Assembly (NCBI RefSeq): GCF_017313225.1
Contig: NZ_JAFLNE010000002.1
Coordinates: forward strand, 1-64,000
Origin: Allomuricauda sp. CAU 1633
GTDB lineage: Bacteria > Bacteroidota > Bacteroidia > Flavobacteriales > Flavobacteriaceae
Direction: 5' to 3'
Length of the DNA: 64,000 bases
A program made the translations under genes and the position numbers. The notes under the pieces were generated by a model. It saw nothing but the letters and a program-made list of their open reading frames with translations. It did not search any database and was not told the origin of the DNA. Every line of letters begins with the position of its first letter. Within the stretch, counting starts at the first letter, position 1. This document shows positions 53,226-62,478 of the stretch, piece after piece.

Positions 53226-53946
53226 AAATTCAAATTTTGATAAAAATACGCAGATAAATTTTCTGGATTTATATGAGTTTGATTTGTACCGTGTAACTTC
53301 GTATTTGGAAGAACAAATTGAATTGGACAGCACTTTAGAGAAATATTTACCGGAACGCGCCGTAGCTCCCTGTTTTGAGTTGATAAAGGACCATGGTGTG
53401 CATCTAAAAATTGTAAATCATCGGGTTACCCGCCACGGGGATTACCGGAGGATGCCGAATGGAATGCATCAGATTACGGTAAATGCATCGCTGAACAAAT
53501 ATCGATTCTTGATCACGCTCGTCCACGAAATAGCGCATTTGGTCGCCTTTGAACGGCATGGTCGCCGAATAAAACCCCATGGAATGGAATGGAAGCGTAC
53601 CTTTCAGCATTTAATGGTTCCTTTTATTCGTCCTGAAGTTTTTCCAACACAACTGCTACCCATCATTGCCAACCATTTTAAAAACCCAAAGGCCAGTAGT
53701 AGCACAGATGCTAGATTGTCCATTGCGCTAAAAGCTTTTGATCAGGAAGAAAGAAAAAACAGCTATGTATACGAACTGCCTGTGGGAAGCATTTTTAGGT
53801 TGTACAATGGTAGGCAATTCAAAAAAGGAAAAAAGAAAGTAAAACGATACGAATGTGTGGAGTTGTCTACAGGCAGATTATATTTGTTTCAGCCTAATGC
53901 AGAAGTGGAATTGGTCACGGATAAACCTATTGAGCCTCCGTTCTAA
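53212..53946 (+). CDS. SprT-like zinc metalloprotease-domain protein
   Basis: 244 aa from ATG 53212 as the longest frame. Zinc motif LVHEIAHLVAFERHGRR with the third ligand in KPHGMEWKRTFQHLM (about 120-150). The C-terminal part has SIFRLYNGRQFKKGKKKVKR, usual for bacteroidotal SprT-like proteins. The first 13 bases overlap the divergent glycosidase start, and the family normally begins near LEEQIELDSTLEKYLPERAV, so the true start may be an internal TTG at about 53310. The role is unknown; the relative SPRTN repairs DNA-protein crosslinks. Confidence 0.88.
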   Translation: MGHLINSNFDKNTQINFLDLYEFDLYRVTSYLEEQIELDSTLEKYLPERAVAPCFELIKDHGVHLKIVNHRVTRHGDYRRMPNGMHQITVNASLNKYRFLITLVHEIAHLVAFERHGRRIKPHGMEWKRTFQHLMVPFIRPEVFPTQLLPIIANHFKNPKASSSTDARLSIALKAFDQEERKNSYVYELPVGSIFRLYNGRQFKKGKKKVKRYECVELSTGRLYLFQPNAEVELVTDKPIEPPF

Positions 53947-53960
53947 TAAAAATAAATATC

Positions 53961-55040
53961 ATGAATAAGAACTATTATGCTGTATTGATGGCCGGAGGGG
54001 TTGGTTCCCGATTTTGGCCCGTAAGCACTACAGCCAATCCCAAACAGTTCCATGACATGCTGGGAACCGGGAAAACCTTGATTCAAAAAACCTTTGATCG
54101 TTTGAATCGGTTTATTCCCACTGAAAATATTTTGATTCTCACCAACGAGCGATACAATGATCTTGTTTTGGAACAATTGCCTAAAGTAAAACCAGAACAA
54201 GTGGTGTTGGAACCTGCCATGCGGAACACGGCTCCTTGTATTTTATACGCTTCATTGAAAATCCAGAAAATGAACCCAAACGCGGTAATGATCGTAGCCC
54301 CAAGTGATCATTGGATTGAAGATGAAGAAGCCTTTGCAAAAGATGTTACTGCTTGTTTTGACAAATGTGAAAAGGAAGATGTACTCTGTACCCTAGGTAT
54401 TCAGCCTACTTTTCCCAATACAGGTTTTGGTTATATCGAATTTGAGAAGGGGAGTGACGAAGAGCTTAAAAATGTGTCCCAGTTTAGGGAGAAACCGGAT
54501 TATCAAACCGCAAAAGAGTTTTTGGCCCAAGGTAATTTTTTGTGGAATGCAGGGATTTTTATGTGGAGCGTAAGGACAATAGTGGATGCATTCAAAACGT
54601 ATCAGCCTAGCCAATATGAGTTGTTTGGTTCTGGTATCTCCAGCTATAACACTAATGAAGAAAAAGCGTTTATCCAAGAAAATTATGCCAAGGCAGAAAA
54701 CATATCCATAGATTATGCTATCTTGGAACAATCCAAATCCATTTATACCTTACCGGCTACTTTTGATTGGAACGACCTGGGCACCTGGGGCGCACTCTAT
54801 GATAAGTTGGACAAAGATGAATCTCAAAATGCCGTGGTCAATAGCCAAGTGTTATTGGAGGATGCCAAAGGCAATATGATTCGTTCCCCAAAGGGGAAAA
54901 TTGTGGTAGTGGATGGATTGGAAGACTATATTATTGTGGACAAGGAAGAGGTGTTGTTGATTTACCCCAAATCCAAACAACAGGATATTAAAAAAGTATT
55001 GAGCCAAGTCAAGGAAAAATTTGGCGATCAGTTTGCATAA
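53961..55040 (+). CDS. manC: Mannose-1-phosphate guanylyltransferase
   Basis: 359 aa. Nucleotidyltransferase start YAVLMAGGVGSRFWPVS (about 7-23), IVAPSDHWIED (about 110), GFGYIEFEKG, FREKPDYQTAKEFL and NAGIFMWSVRTI, then IDYAILEQ and FDWNDLGTWGALY. The enzyme makes GDP-mannose for surface polysaccharides. It lacks the C-terminal isomerase cupin of fused AlgA-type enzymes, so it is transferase only. It is followed 3 bp later by the DUF389 gene. Confidence 0.95.
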   Translation: MNKNYYAVLMAGGVGSRFWPVSTTANPKQFHDMLGTGKTLIQKTFDRLNRFIPTENILILTNERYNDLVLEQLPKVKPEQVVLEPAMRNTAPCILYASLKIQKMNPNAVMIVAPSDHWIEDEEAFAKDVTACFDKCEKEDVLCTLGIQPTFPNTGFGYIEFEKGSDEELKNVSQFREKPDYQTAKEFLAQGNFLWNAGIFMWSVRTIVDAFKTYQPSQYELFGSGISSYNTNEEKAFIQENYAKAENISIDYAILEQSKSIYTLPATFDWNDLGTWGALYDKLDKDESQNAVVNSQVLLEDAKGNMIRSPKGKIVVVDGLEDYIIVDKEEVLLIYPKSKQQDIKKVLSQVKEKFGDQFA

Positions 55041-55043
55041 CAT

Positions 55044-56498
55044 ATGAGTGAAAATCAATTAAGCGGGGGAGCTACACCTAATCACGATAGTGGTGACGAT
55101 GTAAAAAAGGACTTCAAAGGCCTTTTGGGAAGCGTGCGCAAGTTTTTGTCTGAATTGTTGGAAATTCGGACCAATACGGATGCTGCCGCCACCAAGGAAT
55201 CCATTATCGCAGATATTCCATTTAAGGGTCATACCTCTTGGATTTTGATTTGTTCCATTTTTATCGCTTCCGTAGGGTTGAACGCCAACTCTACAGCTGT
55301 GGTCATTGGAGCGATGTTGATTTCCCCATTGATGGGCCCTATTTTGGGAATGGGTCTGTCCTTGGCCATCAACGATATTGATACCTTGCGACGTTCCCTC
55401 AAGAATTTTACCGTAATGGTGGTGTTGAGCGTTATCACCGCATTTTTGTTTTTTTATCTATTTCCATTGCGTGATGAATCTTCGGAGCTTTTGGCGCGAA
55501 CCAAACCAGATATCCGAGATGTATTGATTGCATTTTTTGGTGGGCTTGCCCTTGTGATTGCTCGGGCGAAGAAAGGGACTATAGCCAGTGTTATTTTTGG
55601 GGTTGCCATTGCAACAGCATTGATGCCGCCCCTTTGTACCGTTGGTTTTGGACTGGCCATTGGGAAACCTTGGTATGCAGCAGGGGCCATGTACTTGTTT
55701 ACCATTAACACCATTTTTATTGGATTGGCCACTTTTTTGGTCATCAAGTTTCTGCGATTTCCCATGGTGCGTTACGCCAATTCACATAGAAGGCGATTGA
55801 TAGCGCGTTTGGCTTCAATTACGGGCATTTTGGTGATGATTCCGGCTGGATTTACATTTTACCAGGTTTTTCAGGAGTCCCTTTTTAAAAAGCAGGCCCA
55901 AGAGTTTTTAAAAGAGACTATTGATGTATATCAGTTTGAAGGGGCAGGACGATATGTGGACAACCTGACCAAAATTGAGTATGTGGATGATGGAACTTCT
56001 CTTATTGAGGTTGTTTGTATGGGAGACGAGTTGATTCCGGAGAATGTATTGAACACGTGGCGGGTACAAAAAAACCAATATGCACGACTAAAGGACGCCG
56101 AACTTCATATTATTCAAGGAGGTAAGGACGATTCTGAAGAAAAGTTCACTTATGTAAGTGAGCTCTATGAAAAAAACAAGGCTGAACTCCTCAATAAAGA
56201 TGAACAAATACGCCTTTTGGAAGAAGAGGTGGCCAGCTTAACCAAGAGTTTTGGGAAGCAAATCCCTTTTTCCGTTATCAGTGCCGAAGCCAGAGCCAAT
56301 TACGAAAACTTGGCCGGTTTGGGCTTTTCGTATCGAATCCAGACCGACTTTAACAAGCTTGATACGGTACCCGTTTTTGAAGTAAAATGGAAAGATGGGG
56401 TTCAGAACAGTCAAAAAGATGCTGATGCCAAGAAAATGCTAAGTTGGTTGAAACTGAGGTTGCAGGATTCAACTTTGGTGATTAATGAAGTAAAATGA
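55044..56498 (+). CDS. DUF389 (TIGR00341-type) membrane protein
   Basis: 484 aa. A hydrophilic N-terminus (about 1-55) precedes five to six membrane helices (about 70-275) with the family core NSTAVVIGAMLISPLMGPIL, followed by GTIASVIFGVAIATALMPPL and TLRRSLKNFTVMVVLSV. The C-terminal about 200 residues are soluble with a coiled coil (KNKAELLNKDEQIRLLEEEV). Function is unknown; the family is widespread in marine Bacteroidota. It is likely co-transcribed with manC. The convergent ABC genes end 76 bp away. Confidence 0.88.
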   Translation: MSENQLSGGATPNHDSGDDVKKDFKGLLGSVRKFLSELLEIRTNTDAAATKESIIADIPFKGHTSWILICSIFIASVGLNANSTAVVIGAMLISPLMGPILGMGLSLAINDIDTLRRSLKNFTVMVVLSVITAFLFFYLFPLRDESSELLARTKPDIRDVLIAFFGGLALVIARAKKGTIASVIFGVAIATALMPPLCTVGFGLAIGKPWYAAGAMYLFTINTIFIGLATFLVIKFLRFPMVRYANSHRRRLIARLASITGILVMIPAGFTFYQVFQESLFKKQAQEFLKETIDVYQFEGAGRYVDNLTKIEYVDDGTSLIEVVCMGDELIPENVLNTWRVQKNQYARLKDAELHIIQGGKDDSEEKFTYVSELYEKNKAELLNKDEQIRLLEEEVASLTKSFGKQIPFSVISAEARANYENLAGLGFSYRIQTDFNKLDTVPVFEVKWKDGVQNSQKDADAKKMLSWLKLRLQDSTLVINEVK

Positions 56499-56507
56499 TT
56501 TTTTTTA

Positions 56508-56573
56508 GATGTCTGATGTCTGATGTCTGATGTCTGATGTCTGATGTCTGATGTCTGATGTCTGATGTCTGAT
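56508..56573. repeat. 7-bp tandem repeat, nine copies (GATGTCT)
   Basis: Nine exact copies of GATGTCT run from 56508 to 56570 plus a partial copy, filling the gap between two convergent stop codons. It is a microsatellite that could vary by slippage; it lies outside coding sequence. Read as protein it gives the SDIRHQT repeat sometimes mis-called as an ORF. Confidence 0.95.
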
Positions 56574-57341
56574 TCAGTTCCGTTCCTCAATATACATTTG
56601 GCGTACCTTTTTAAAGAGTTCCGAAGAATATACAAAATCGGTTACGGCTTGGTTATCGGTCTTAAAAATTTCCTTGTTGGTACCTTCCCATTCTTTATAG
56701 CCATTTTTTAGAAAGATAATTTTCTCACCTATCTCCATCACCGAGTTCATATCGTGGGTGTTGATTATGGTAGTGATATCATATTCCTGGGTGATTTCAT
56801 GAATAAGATTGTCAATTAAAATGGCCGTTTTTGGATCTAGGCCAGAGTTCGGCTCATCACAGAACAGGTATTTTGGGTTCATTACAATGGCTCGGGCAAT
56901 GGCCACCCGCTTTTGCATTCCCCCAGAAATTTCTGCCGGAAATTTTTTATGGGCATCGATAAGGTTTACGCGTTCCAAAACAAAATCCACCCGATCTTGC
57001 ATTTCGGCCTTGGATTGTTTGGTGAACATATCCAAAGGAAACATGACATTACCTTCCACTGTCATAGAGTCAAACAAGGCACTCCCTTGAAACACCATAC
57101 CCATTTCCTGCCGAAGATCTCGGCGTTCTGTTGTGGAAAGCTCAGAATAATACTGCCCATTGTAGCAAATTTGACCTTCATCAGGCTCAAAAAGCCCCAA
57201 CAAGCATTTTAGGAAAACAGTTTTTCCCGAGCCGCTCTGCCCAATGATTAGATTAGTCTTTCCCTTTTCAAAAATGGCGGAAATGCCCTTGAGCACATGA
57301 TTATCCCCAAATGATTTGTGTATGTCTTCAACCTCGATCAT
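56574..57341 (-). CDS. mlaF: Mla-type ABC transporter ATP-binding protein
   Basis: 255 aa from ATG 57341, whose first base is shared with the last base of the mlaE stop (TAATG); longer frames are not supported. Walker A NLIIGQSGSGKTVFLKCLLG (about 32-50), signature SGGMQKRVAIARAIVMNP (about 140-157), Walker B KYLFCDEPNSGLDP (about 160). With MlaE it moves phospholipids between the membranes to keep outer-membrane asymmetry. The MlaD lipid-binding gene is not here. Confidence 0.92.
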   Translation of the reverse strand: MIEVEDIHKSFGDNHVLKGISAIFEKGKTNLIIGQSGSGKTVFLKCLLGLFEPDEGQICYNGQYYSELSTTERRDLRQEMGMVFQGSALFDSMTVEGNVMFPLDMFTKQSKAEMQDRVDFVLERVNLIDAHKKFPAEISGGMQKRVAIARAIVMNPKYLFCDEPNSGLDPKTAILIDNLIHEITQEYDITTIINTHDMNSVMEIGEKIIFLKNGYKEWEGTNKEIFKTDNQAVTDFVYSSELFKKVRQMYIEERN

Positions 57342-58078
57342 TAGCCAAGTAGTAATTGGGTTAAGAGATAGTTCACTATTATAATAACAACACTGGTCCA
57401 AACAAAGGCTGTGGTACTGGCCTTACCCACTTCAAGTGCACCGCCCTTCATGTAAAAACCATGGTAAGAAGGTACTGTGGCAATGACAAATGCAAAAACA
57501 ACGGATTTTATGAAAGCATAAGTGACGTGGAATGAATCAAAATCCATTTGAAGCCCTTTAATGAACTCGCCACTGGGAGCATATCCTCCGAAAACAGCGG
57601 CAATCCATCCGCCCAAAATACCTACGAACATGGAAATGGCCACCGCAAATGGATAGATCATGGTGGCAATGATCTTGGGAAAAACCAAATAGTTCAAGGA
57701 ATTTACGCCCATTACCTCCAAAGCATCTATTTGTTCGGTTACCCTCATGGTTCCAATACTGGATGTAATATAAGACCCCACCTTTCCGGCCATTATGATG
57801 GAAGTGAACGTGGGTGCGAACTCCAAAATCACCGATTGCCTGGTGGCAAACCCAATAAGACTTTTTGGTAAAAGAGGACTGTTTAAATTGAGAGCTGTTT
57901 GAATGGTAACAACACCTCCGATAAAAAAGGAAATAAAAATGATAATACCCATGGCTCCATAAATAAGATCATCAATCTCCTTTAAAATCAAGGATTTCAT
58001 GATGGGCCATTTGGTAGGTTTTTTAAATACTTCCCATATCATGATGAAGTACTTTCCAATCGCTTCAAGATATTTCAT
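57341..58078 (-). CDS. mlaE: Mla-type ABC transporter permease
   Basis: 245 aa from ATG 58078, giving MKYLEAIGKYFIMIWEVFKK as in the family. Five to six membrane helices; MlaE core VIFGTRQ-type region (LIGFATRQSVILEFAPTFTSI), AGKVGSYITSSIGTMRVTEQ, IDALEVMGVNSLNYLVFPKI. It is the inner-membrane permease of the phospholipid transporter. It overlaps mlaF by 1 bp. The genes point away from pafA, sharing a 119-bp divergent promoter region. Confidence 0.92.
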   Translation of the reverse strand: MKYLEAIGKYFIMIWEVFKKPTKWPIMKSLILKEIDDLIYGAMGIIIFISFFIGGVVTIQTALNLNSPLLPKSLIGFATRQSVILEFAPTFTSIIMAGKVGSYITSSIGTMRVTEQIDALEVMGVNSLNYLVFPKIIATMIYPFAVAISMFVGILGGWIAAVFGGYAPSGEFIKGLQMDFDSFHVTYAFIKSVVFAFVIATVPSYHGFYMKGGALEVGKASTTAFVWTSVVIIIVNYLLTQLLLG

Positions 58079-58164
58079 GGGCTTAAATTGGACTTGCGGG
58101 GATAAAAATAAGAATATTGTTAAGCTTTTAACCTTCATTTAAAATTTTAAACAGGATAAATGAA

Positions 58165-58172
58165 TAGCTTTG
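58165..58172 (+). promoter_or_regulatory. -7 element for pafA
   Basis: TAGCTTTG, exact TAnnTTTG match, 25 bp before the pafA start, in the divergent mlaE-pafA gap. No clear -33 box. Confidence 0.45.
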
Positions 58173-58197
58173 CTAGCGTTTTAGTTAAATCCAACCC

Positions 58198-59865
58198 ATG
58201 AAAAACCACTTTGTTTTACTGTTGCTCGCTTTTTGCATGACTAGCTTTGGCCATGGACAACGTAGAAAGAAGAGCCAAGAAGAAAAAACTCCTGTTGAAA
58301 TTGCCCAATCGCCAAAATTGGTGGTGGGCATTGTGGTAGATCAGATGCGGTACGACTACCTTACCCGATTTTGGAATCACTATGGAGAAGGAGGGTTTAA
58401 GCGGTTGGTGAACGATGGCTTTAACTGTAAGAACAACCATTTTAATTATGCGCCTACCAGTACGGGACCTGGGCATACATCGGTTTATACGGGGACCACT
58501 CCGGCAACGCACGGAATCATTGGAAATAATTGGTACGATAAGGAGACTGGGGAAGAGGTGTATTGTGCAGGCGATGATAGCTATCAATCGGTGGGGACAA
58601 CATCCGATGCCGGGCAAATGTCCCCCCACAGAATGCTTACCACTACGGTTACCGATCAATTGCGTTTACATACCCAACAACGGGGGAAAGTCATTGCGGT
58701 GGCCTTAAAGGATAGAGGTGCCATATTACCTGGAGGGCACTCGGCCAATGCAGCCTATTGGTTTGAAGGTGGAACAGCAGGTAATTGGATTACCAGTTCC
58801 TATTACATGAATGCCCTGCCCCAATGGGTGAACGATTTTAATACTTCGGATGCTGTTGAAGCATACAAGAAGCCTTGGACCACCCTGAAACCAATTGAAA
58901 CGTATCTGGAGAGTGGTCTTGACAATAACAGCTATGAGGGAAAGATAGATGGGGAAACCACTACGGCATTTCCACACGACCTCCCAAGCTTATGGGAAGA
59001 CAATGGTGATTTTGGGTTATTGCGCATTACCCCATACGGAAATAGTATTACCGCAGATTTTGCATTAACGGCTTTGGATGGAGAGGATTTAGGTACCGAT
59101 ACTATAACCGATTTCTTGGCGATTAGCTTCTCCAGTACGGATTATGTGGGGCATTTTTTTGGAGTGAACTCCAAAGAAGTGCAAGATACCTACTTGCGAT
59201 TGGATCAAGATTTGGCCCGAATTTTTGCTGCTTTGGATGAAAAAGTAGGAGCAGGGGAATACACCGTGTTTTTAACAGCGGACCATGCTGCGATCAATGT
59301 GCCAGCGTATTTGGCCGACCAAAAAATACCAGCTGGGTACTTGGACATGGAAGGAATGCGGGAAGAATTTAACGAATACTTGCAATACAAGTATGGTACT
59401 ACGGATGTGGTGAAAAATATATCCAACAACCAAATATTCTTGGATCATAAAATCCTAACCAATTTGGATATTGACTTGGATGATGCAGAAGAGGATATTG
59501 CCAAAGAGTTGCTTAGCTACGAAGTGGTAAACCAAGTATACACCGGCCATCAAATGTGGACGAATGAGTATTCGGAAGGAATCCCTTATATTTTACAGAA
59601 TGGGTATAACCAAAAACGTTCTGGGGATATCTTGTTTGTGCCCAAACCCGGTTTTATTTCCTACGGAAGAACAGGGTCAACTCATGGCTCGCCCATGATT
59701 TATGACACCCATACCCCATTACTCTTTTATGGAAAGGGGATAAATCAAGGCAGTACGGTGAATAGAACGGAGATTCCGGATATTGCCCCTACCATAGCGG
59801 CCTTATTGGGCATTGCATTCCCGAACGGAACTACTGGGAAGCCGATTGGGCAGGTTTTGGAGTAA
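58198..59865 (+). CDS. pafA: Phosphate-insensitive alkaline phosphatase PafA
   Basis: 555 aa. Signal peptide about 1-20 (MKNHFVLLLLAFCMTSFGHG). The core follows PafA of Elizabethkingia closely: KLVVGIVVDQMRYDYLTRFW, nucleophile Thr in STGPGHTSVYTGTTPATHG, GIIGNNWYDKETG, then VALKDRGAILPGGH with the Lys and Arg that bind phosphate, FSSTDYVGHFFG, and FLTADHAAINVPAYL. It is a periplasmic phosphomonoesterase not inhibited by phosphate, so it frees carbon from sugar phosphates as well as phosphate. It is a third phosphatase in this window, of a different family from the two near 28-31 kb. Confidence 0.94.
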   Translation: MKNHFVLLLLAFCMTSFGHGQRRKKSQEEKTPVEIAQSPKLVVGIVVDQMRYDYLTRFWNHYGEGGFKRLVNDGFNCKNNHFNYAPTSTGPGHTSVYTGTTPATHGIIGNNWYDKETGEEVYCAGDDSYQSVGTTSDAGQMSPHRMLTTTVTDQLRLHTQQRGKVIAVALKDRGAILPGGHSANAAYWFEGGTAGNWITSSYYMNALPQWVNDFNTSDAVEAYKKPWTTLKPIETYLESGLDNNSYEGKIDGETTTAFPHDLPSLWEDNGDFGLLRITPYGNSITADFALTALDGEDLGTDTITDFLAISFSSTDYVGHFFGVNSKEVQDTYLRLDQDLARIFAALDEKVGAGEYTVFLTADHAAINVPAYLADQKIPAGYLDMEGMREEFNEYLQYKYGTTDVVKNISNNQIFLDHKILTNLDIDLDDAEEDIAKELLSYEVVNQVYTGHQMWTNEYSEGIPYILQNGYNQKRSGDILFVPKPGFISYGRTGSTHGSPMIYDTHTPLLFYGKGINQGSTVNRTEIPDIAPTIAALLGIAFPNGTTGKPIGQVLE

Positions 59866-59870
59866 TTTGT

Positions 59871-60299
59871 TTAGCTTTTTACTAGGATTTTATAAACGCC
59901 ACTTTCCGGATTTAATTGATAATCACAACCTTGAATAAGGATTTGATTGTAACGGGTGAAGTCACAGCAACTTTCCTTTGTTCTTTCAGCTTCCACTTTG
60001 AGAGAAAAAATAATGTTGTTCGAAATGAATATATTATACTCAATTTTTTCGGTTTCCCAGCCGAAGGAATTTAGTGTAAGTTGGTTATTGGTAAAAGTGT
60101 GTTCTATTAATTTGTTTTCGGTTATGTCCAATACTTTTATTTGTTCGGGCATAAAAGTTTCATTGTCAAATAAATTTTCCCCGGTATTTGCATCAACAAA
60201 TTCAAAAAGCAAGGGTTGTGGTGGTGTAAAGCATTCATTGCAATCTTTCTTGCAACTTATAATAGCAAATATTACTACTAGCATTACCTTTTTTATCAT
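59871..60299 (-). CDS. Small lipoprotein, unknown function
   Basis: 142 aa. Lipobox in VIFAIISCKK (Cys16), then CNECF, so it has three Cys near the N-terminus. Beta-rich middle (FEFVDANTGENLFDNETF), and a pair of Cys later (CCDF, GCDY). Nothing recognisable in family terms. It is convergent with pafA, the stops being 5 bp apart; no shared function is implied. Confidence 0.65.
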   Translation of the reverse strand: MIKKVMLVVIFAIISCKKDCNECFTPPQPLLFEFVDANTGENLFDNETFMPEQIKVLDITENKLIEHTFTNNQLTLNSFGWETEKIEYNIFISNNIIFSLKVEAERTKESCCDFTRYNQILIQGCDYQLNPESGVYKILVKS

Positions 60300-60376
60300 A
60301 TTCTTGACGTTTAGGAATGGTATGAGTTATGCCTTTCGTTTGATAATTCAATTAATATTATGACCCTTTGTTTTAT

Positions 60377-61585
60377 TTAAGGTGAGATATCAAATATCAT
60401 TCGTTTATTATATTTAAAGTTATAGTTGCCCGGATTCCAGGAGTTGTATCCGTAATATCCATTATATGTTCCACCCCACCCCCAGTTCATGTAGTAATAT
60501 GTAAATTGAGTACTTATATCACAATAAAAGTGAGATTTATAACCTTCACAAACCCAAGCATGTCCACTATCATACCCGCACCACCAAAGAAAACAATCTT
60601 TGTCATTATATCCTGCTAAAACTACAGGTCTACCAGCAATTATTTCGTTTTTAATTGTAGCATGATCGGAGACCCCAAATGAAGCTGAAGAATAACCAAA
60701 CATATTTTTTAATAGACTGACGCCATCAGATGTCTGTGCACTAGACCCATTACAATTATAATTCATGTTTAAACCGCTTCCTATATCCCTTAAAAGTTCA
60801 GAAGCTTCATTAGACCCCTGATTGCTAATTGGCATATTCCCCCAGTTATAGGAGTTTGGAAATTGATAATATCTCATCACTTGCCCTATAGCTGTAGCAA
60901 CGCATCCTGATGGTGGTCTTCCCCCGTTGCTATTACACCCCATACCTGGAAGTAAGTTATTAAAACCATCCCATTGATTCCACTCCGAATTGATTAAGGG
61001 ACCATAATAGGTATGAGAGTCATTACATTCGTTACCTCCTTGATTGAAACATTTCGAATTTAGATTTGGATACGGATTTACCAATTGTTGCATTGGACAA
61101 GGATTATATAATGTTCTTGTTGGGATTCCAGTACTTGCTGTAAAACTTCTTCTTAGATTACCAATATCTATTGAGGTTTCTTCTAACCAACCAATGAGGC
61201 CTTGGGGTAGTTTTTCGGAATCTAACACAAATGTGTTGTTTTCTGAATAACCCAATATGGGTTGGGTCCTTTTATCAGCTGAAATAAGGATAAACCCACC
61301 CTCTGTATAGTTTATTATATAGTAAGCAGCTTTTCCTGTGAAATCTGGTACTGTCAGACTTGTAGAAACAATTTTAGAATTTGAAGCTGTTTTTCCATAC
61401 TTGCTATCTTTAGATGTATATGTAATAATTGAGGCAAATGATTTTGCTTCATCTTCGGATACAAAGTAATTGCTATCTTGATTTTGATTGACTTCTCCGA
61501 TAGGTTCTTCTAAATCGTTATTACAGGATACTAAGAAGATAGTTGATGACAATACTGTCAATACTCTTTTTCTTAATAATTTCAT
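60377..61585 (-). CDS. C10-family (streptopain-like) cysteine protease, lipoprotein
   Basis: 402 aa. Lipobox in STIFLVSC (about 22). The N-terminal prodomain (about 40-130) has FVSEDEAKSFASII and EGGFILISADKRTQPILGYS, the Spi-type inhibitory region. The protease domain has Cys in PSGCVATAIGQVMRYYQFP (about 229) and His in YDSGHAWVCEGY (about 340), followed by YYMNWGWGGTYNGYYGYN. It is a surface thiol protease. It lacks the C-terminal T9SS sorting domain usual in secreted flavobacterial proteases. Confidence 0.9.
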   Translation of the reverse strand: MKLLRKRVLTVLSSTIFLVSCNNDLEEPIGEVNQNQDSNYFVSEDEAKSFASIITYTSKDSKYGKTASNSKIVSTSLTVPDFTGKAAYYIINYTEGGFILISADKRTQPILGYSENNTFVLDSEKLPQGLIGWLEETSIDIGNLRRSFTASTGIPTRTLYNPCPMQQLVNPYPNLNSKCFNQGGNECNDSHTYYGPLINSEWNQWDGFNNLLPGMGCNSNGGRPPSGCVATAIGQVMRYYQFPNSYNWGNMPISNQGSNEASELLRDIGSGLNMNYNCNGSSAQTSDGVSLLKNMFGYSSASFGVSDHATIKNEIIAGRPVVLAGYNDKDCFLWWCGYDSGHAWVCEGYKSHFYCDISTQFTYYYMNWGWGGTYNGYYGYNSWNPGNYNFKYNKRMIFDISP

Positions 61586-61925
61586 AGAGTCAAGTTTTAG
61601 TTTGGGATGCTTGATAGAAATAGATTTCCTTGTATTACAATGTTTCAGTTTTTTGTCATAAAATACTTGATACTTGCGTAAGCTTTTTTTGCAAGATATT
61701 GTTGAAAGTGATTTTGAATAATGGGAATTGATGGATGAAGCTTATAAATTCATCAACAACTATTTTCAATTGATGTATGATTATCAACTGACAACATTGA
61801 GATGCATGGTTAGATCATTTGTGTTTGTTTACTTAGGATTTGGCTCAGGTAGAATCAGAGTTTGAGTTGGCCATTGATATACGACCTATATGTTTATTTG
61901 GTAGTATTTCGATTAAATGTGACAC
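61586..61925. other. AT-rich intergenic region upstream of the C10 protease
   Basis: 340 bp without a gene. It should hold the protease promoter; no TAnnTTTG box is visible near its start. It contains CATCAA/TTGATG inverted repeats around 61730-61780 of unknown role. Nothing else recognised. Confidence 0.35.
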
Positions 61926-62423
61926 CTATTCTTTTTTAAGAAACAACTGCATAAAAATCAGATCCAGCCATTTATCAAATTTATAGCCCACTTCCTTGAA
62001 CGTACCAATTTCTTGGAAGCCAAATTTCTTGTGGAATTCAAAACTGCCTTTGTTTGAGGCATCGACCCCAGCAATCATGGTGTGGAAACCTTGCTTGGTG
62101 GCTAGTCGAATTAGTTCTATCATGATGTGTTTGCCGATTCCCATTCCTCTATAATTATGGTGGGTATAAATGGAATGTTCCACACTAAATTGGTAGGCAT
62201 CCCACGGTCTAAAAATGCCATACGTACCAAAGCCAACTACCTTTTTTTCATTTTCAGCAACAATGACCGGCATCTTGTCCTTTACTTTTTTCTCAAACCA
62301 AGAAAGTTGTTGCTCATAGGTGCGTTCCTGATAATCATACACTACGGTTGAGTGTAGGATTTCATGATTTATGATTTCCAGAATGGAATTTACGTCCTTG
62401 ATTTCTGCGGTTCTGATGGTCAT
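61926..62423 (-). CDS. GNAT N-acetyltransferase, phosphinothricin-type
   Basis: 165 aa. MTIRTAEIKDVNSILEIINH start, VVGFGTYGIFRPWDAYQFSV (about 62-82), and the acetyl-CoA loop HHNYRGMGIGKHIMIELI (about 90-107), then AGVDASNKGSFEFHKKFGF. The layout matches PAT-type acetyltransferases of amino groups in glutamate analogues or methionine sulfoximine. The substrate is not proven. It is 55 bp upstream of the glycosyltransferase stop on the same strand. Confidence 0.88.
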   Translation of the reverse strand: MTIRTAEIKDVNSILEIINHEILHSTVVYDYQERTYEQQLSWFEKKVKDKMPVIVAENEKKVVGFGTYGIFRPWDAYQFSVEHSIYTHHNYRGMGIGKHIMIELIRLATKQGFHTMIAGVDASNKGSFEFHKKFGFQEIGTFKEVGYKFDKWLDLIFMQLFLKKE

Positions 62424-62478
62424 GCTCCTCTAAAAAATAGCCTCCAACACAAAGATAGGATGATTTACTTTTTGAAAA

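Noticed and set aside
56508..56573. Short regular repeat as a CRISPR array
   Set aside because: The unit is 7 bp with no spacers; it is a microsatellite. No cas gene is in the window.
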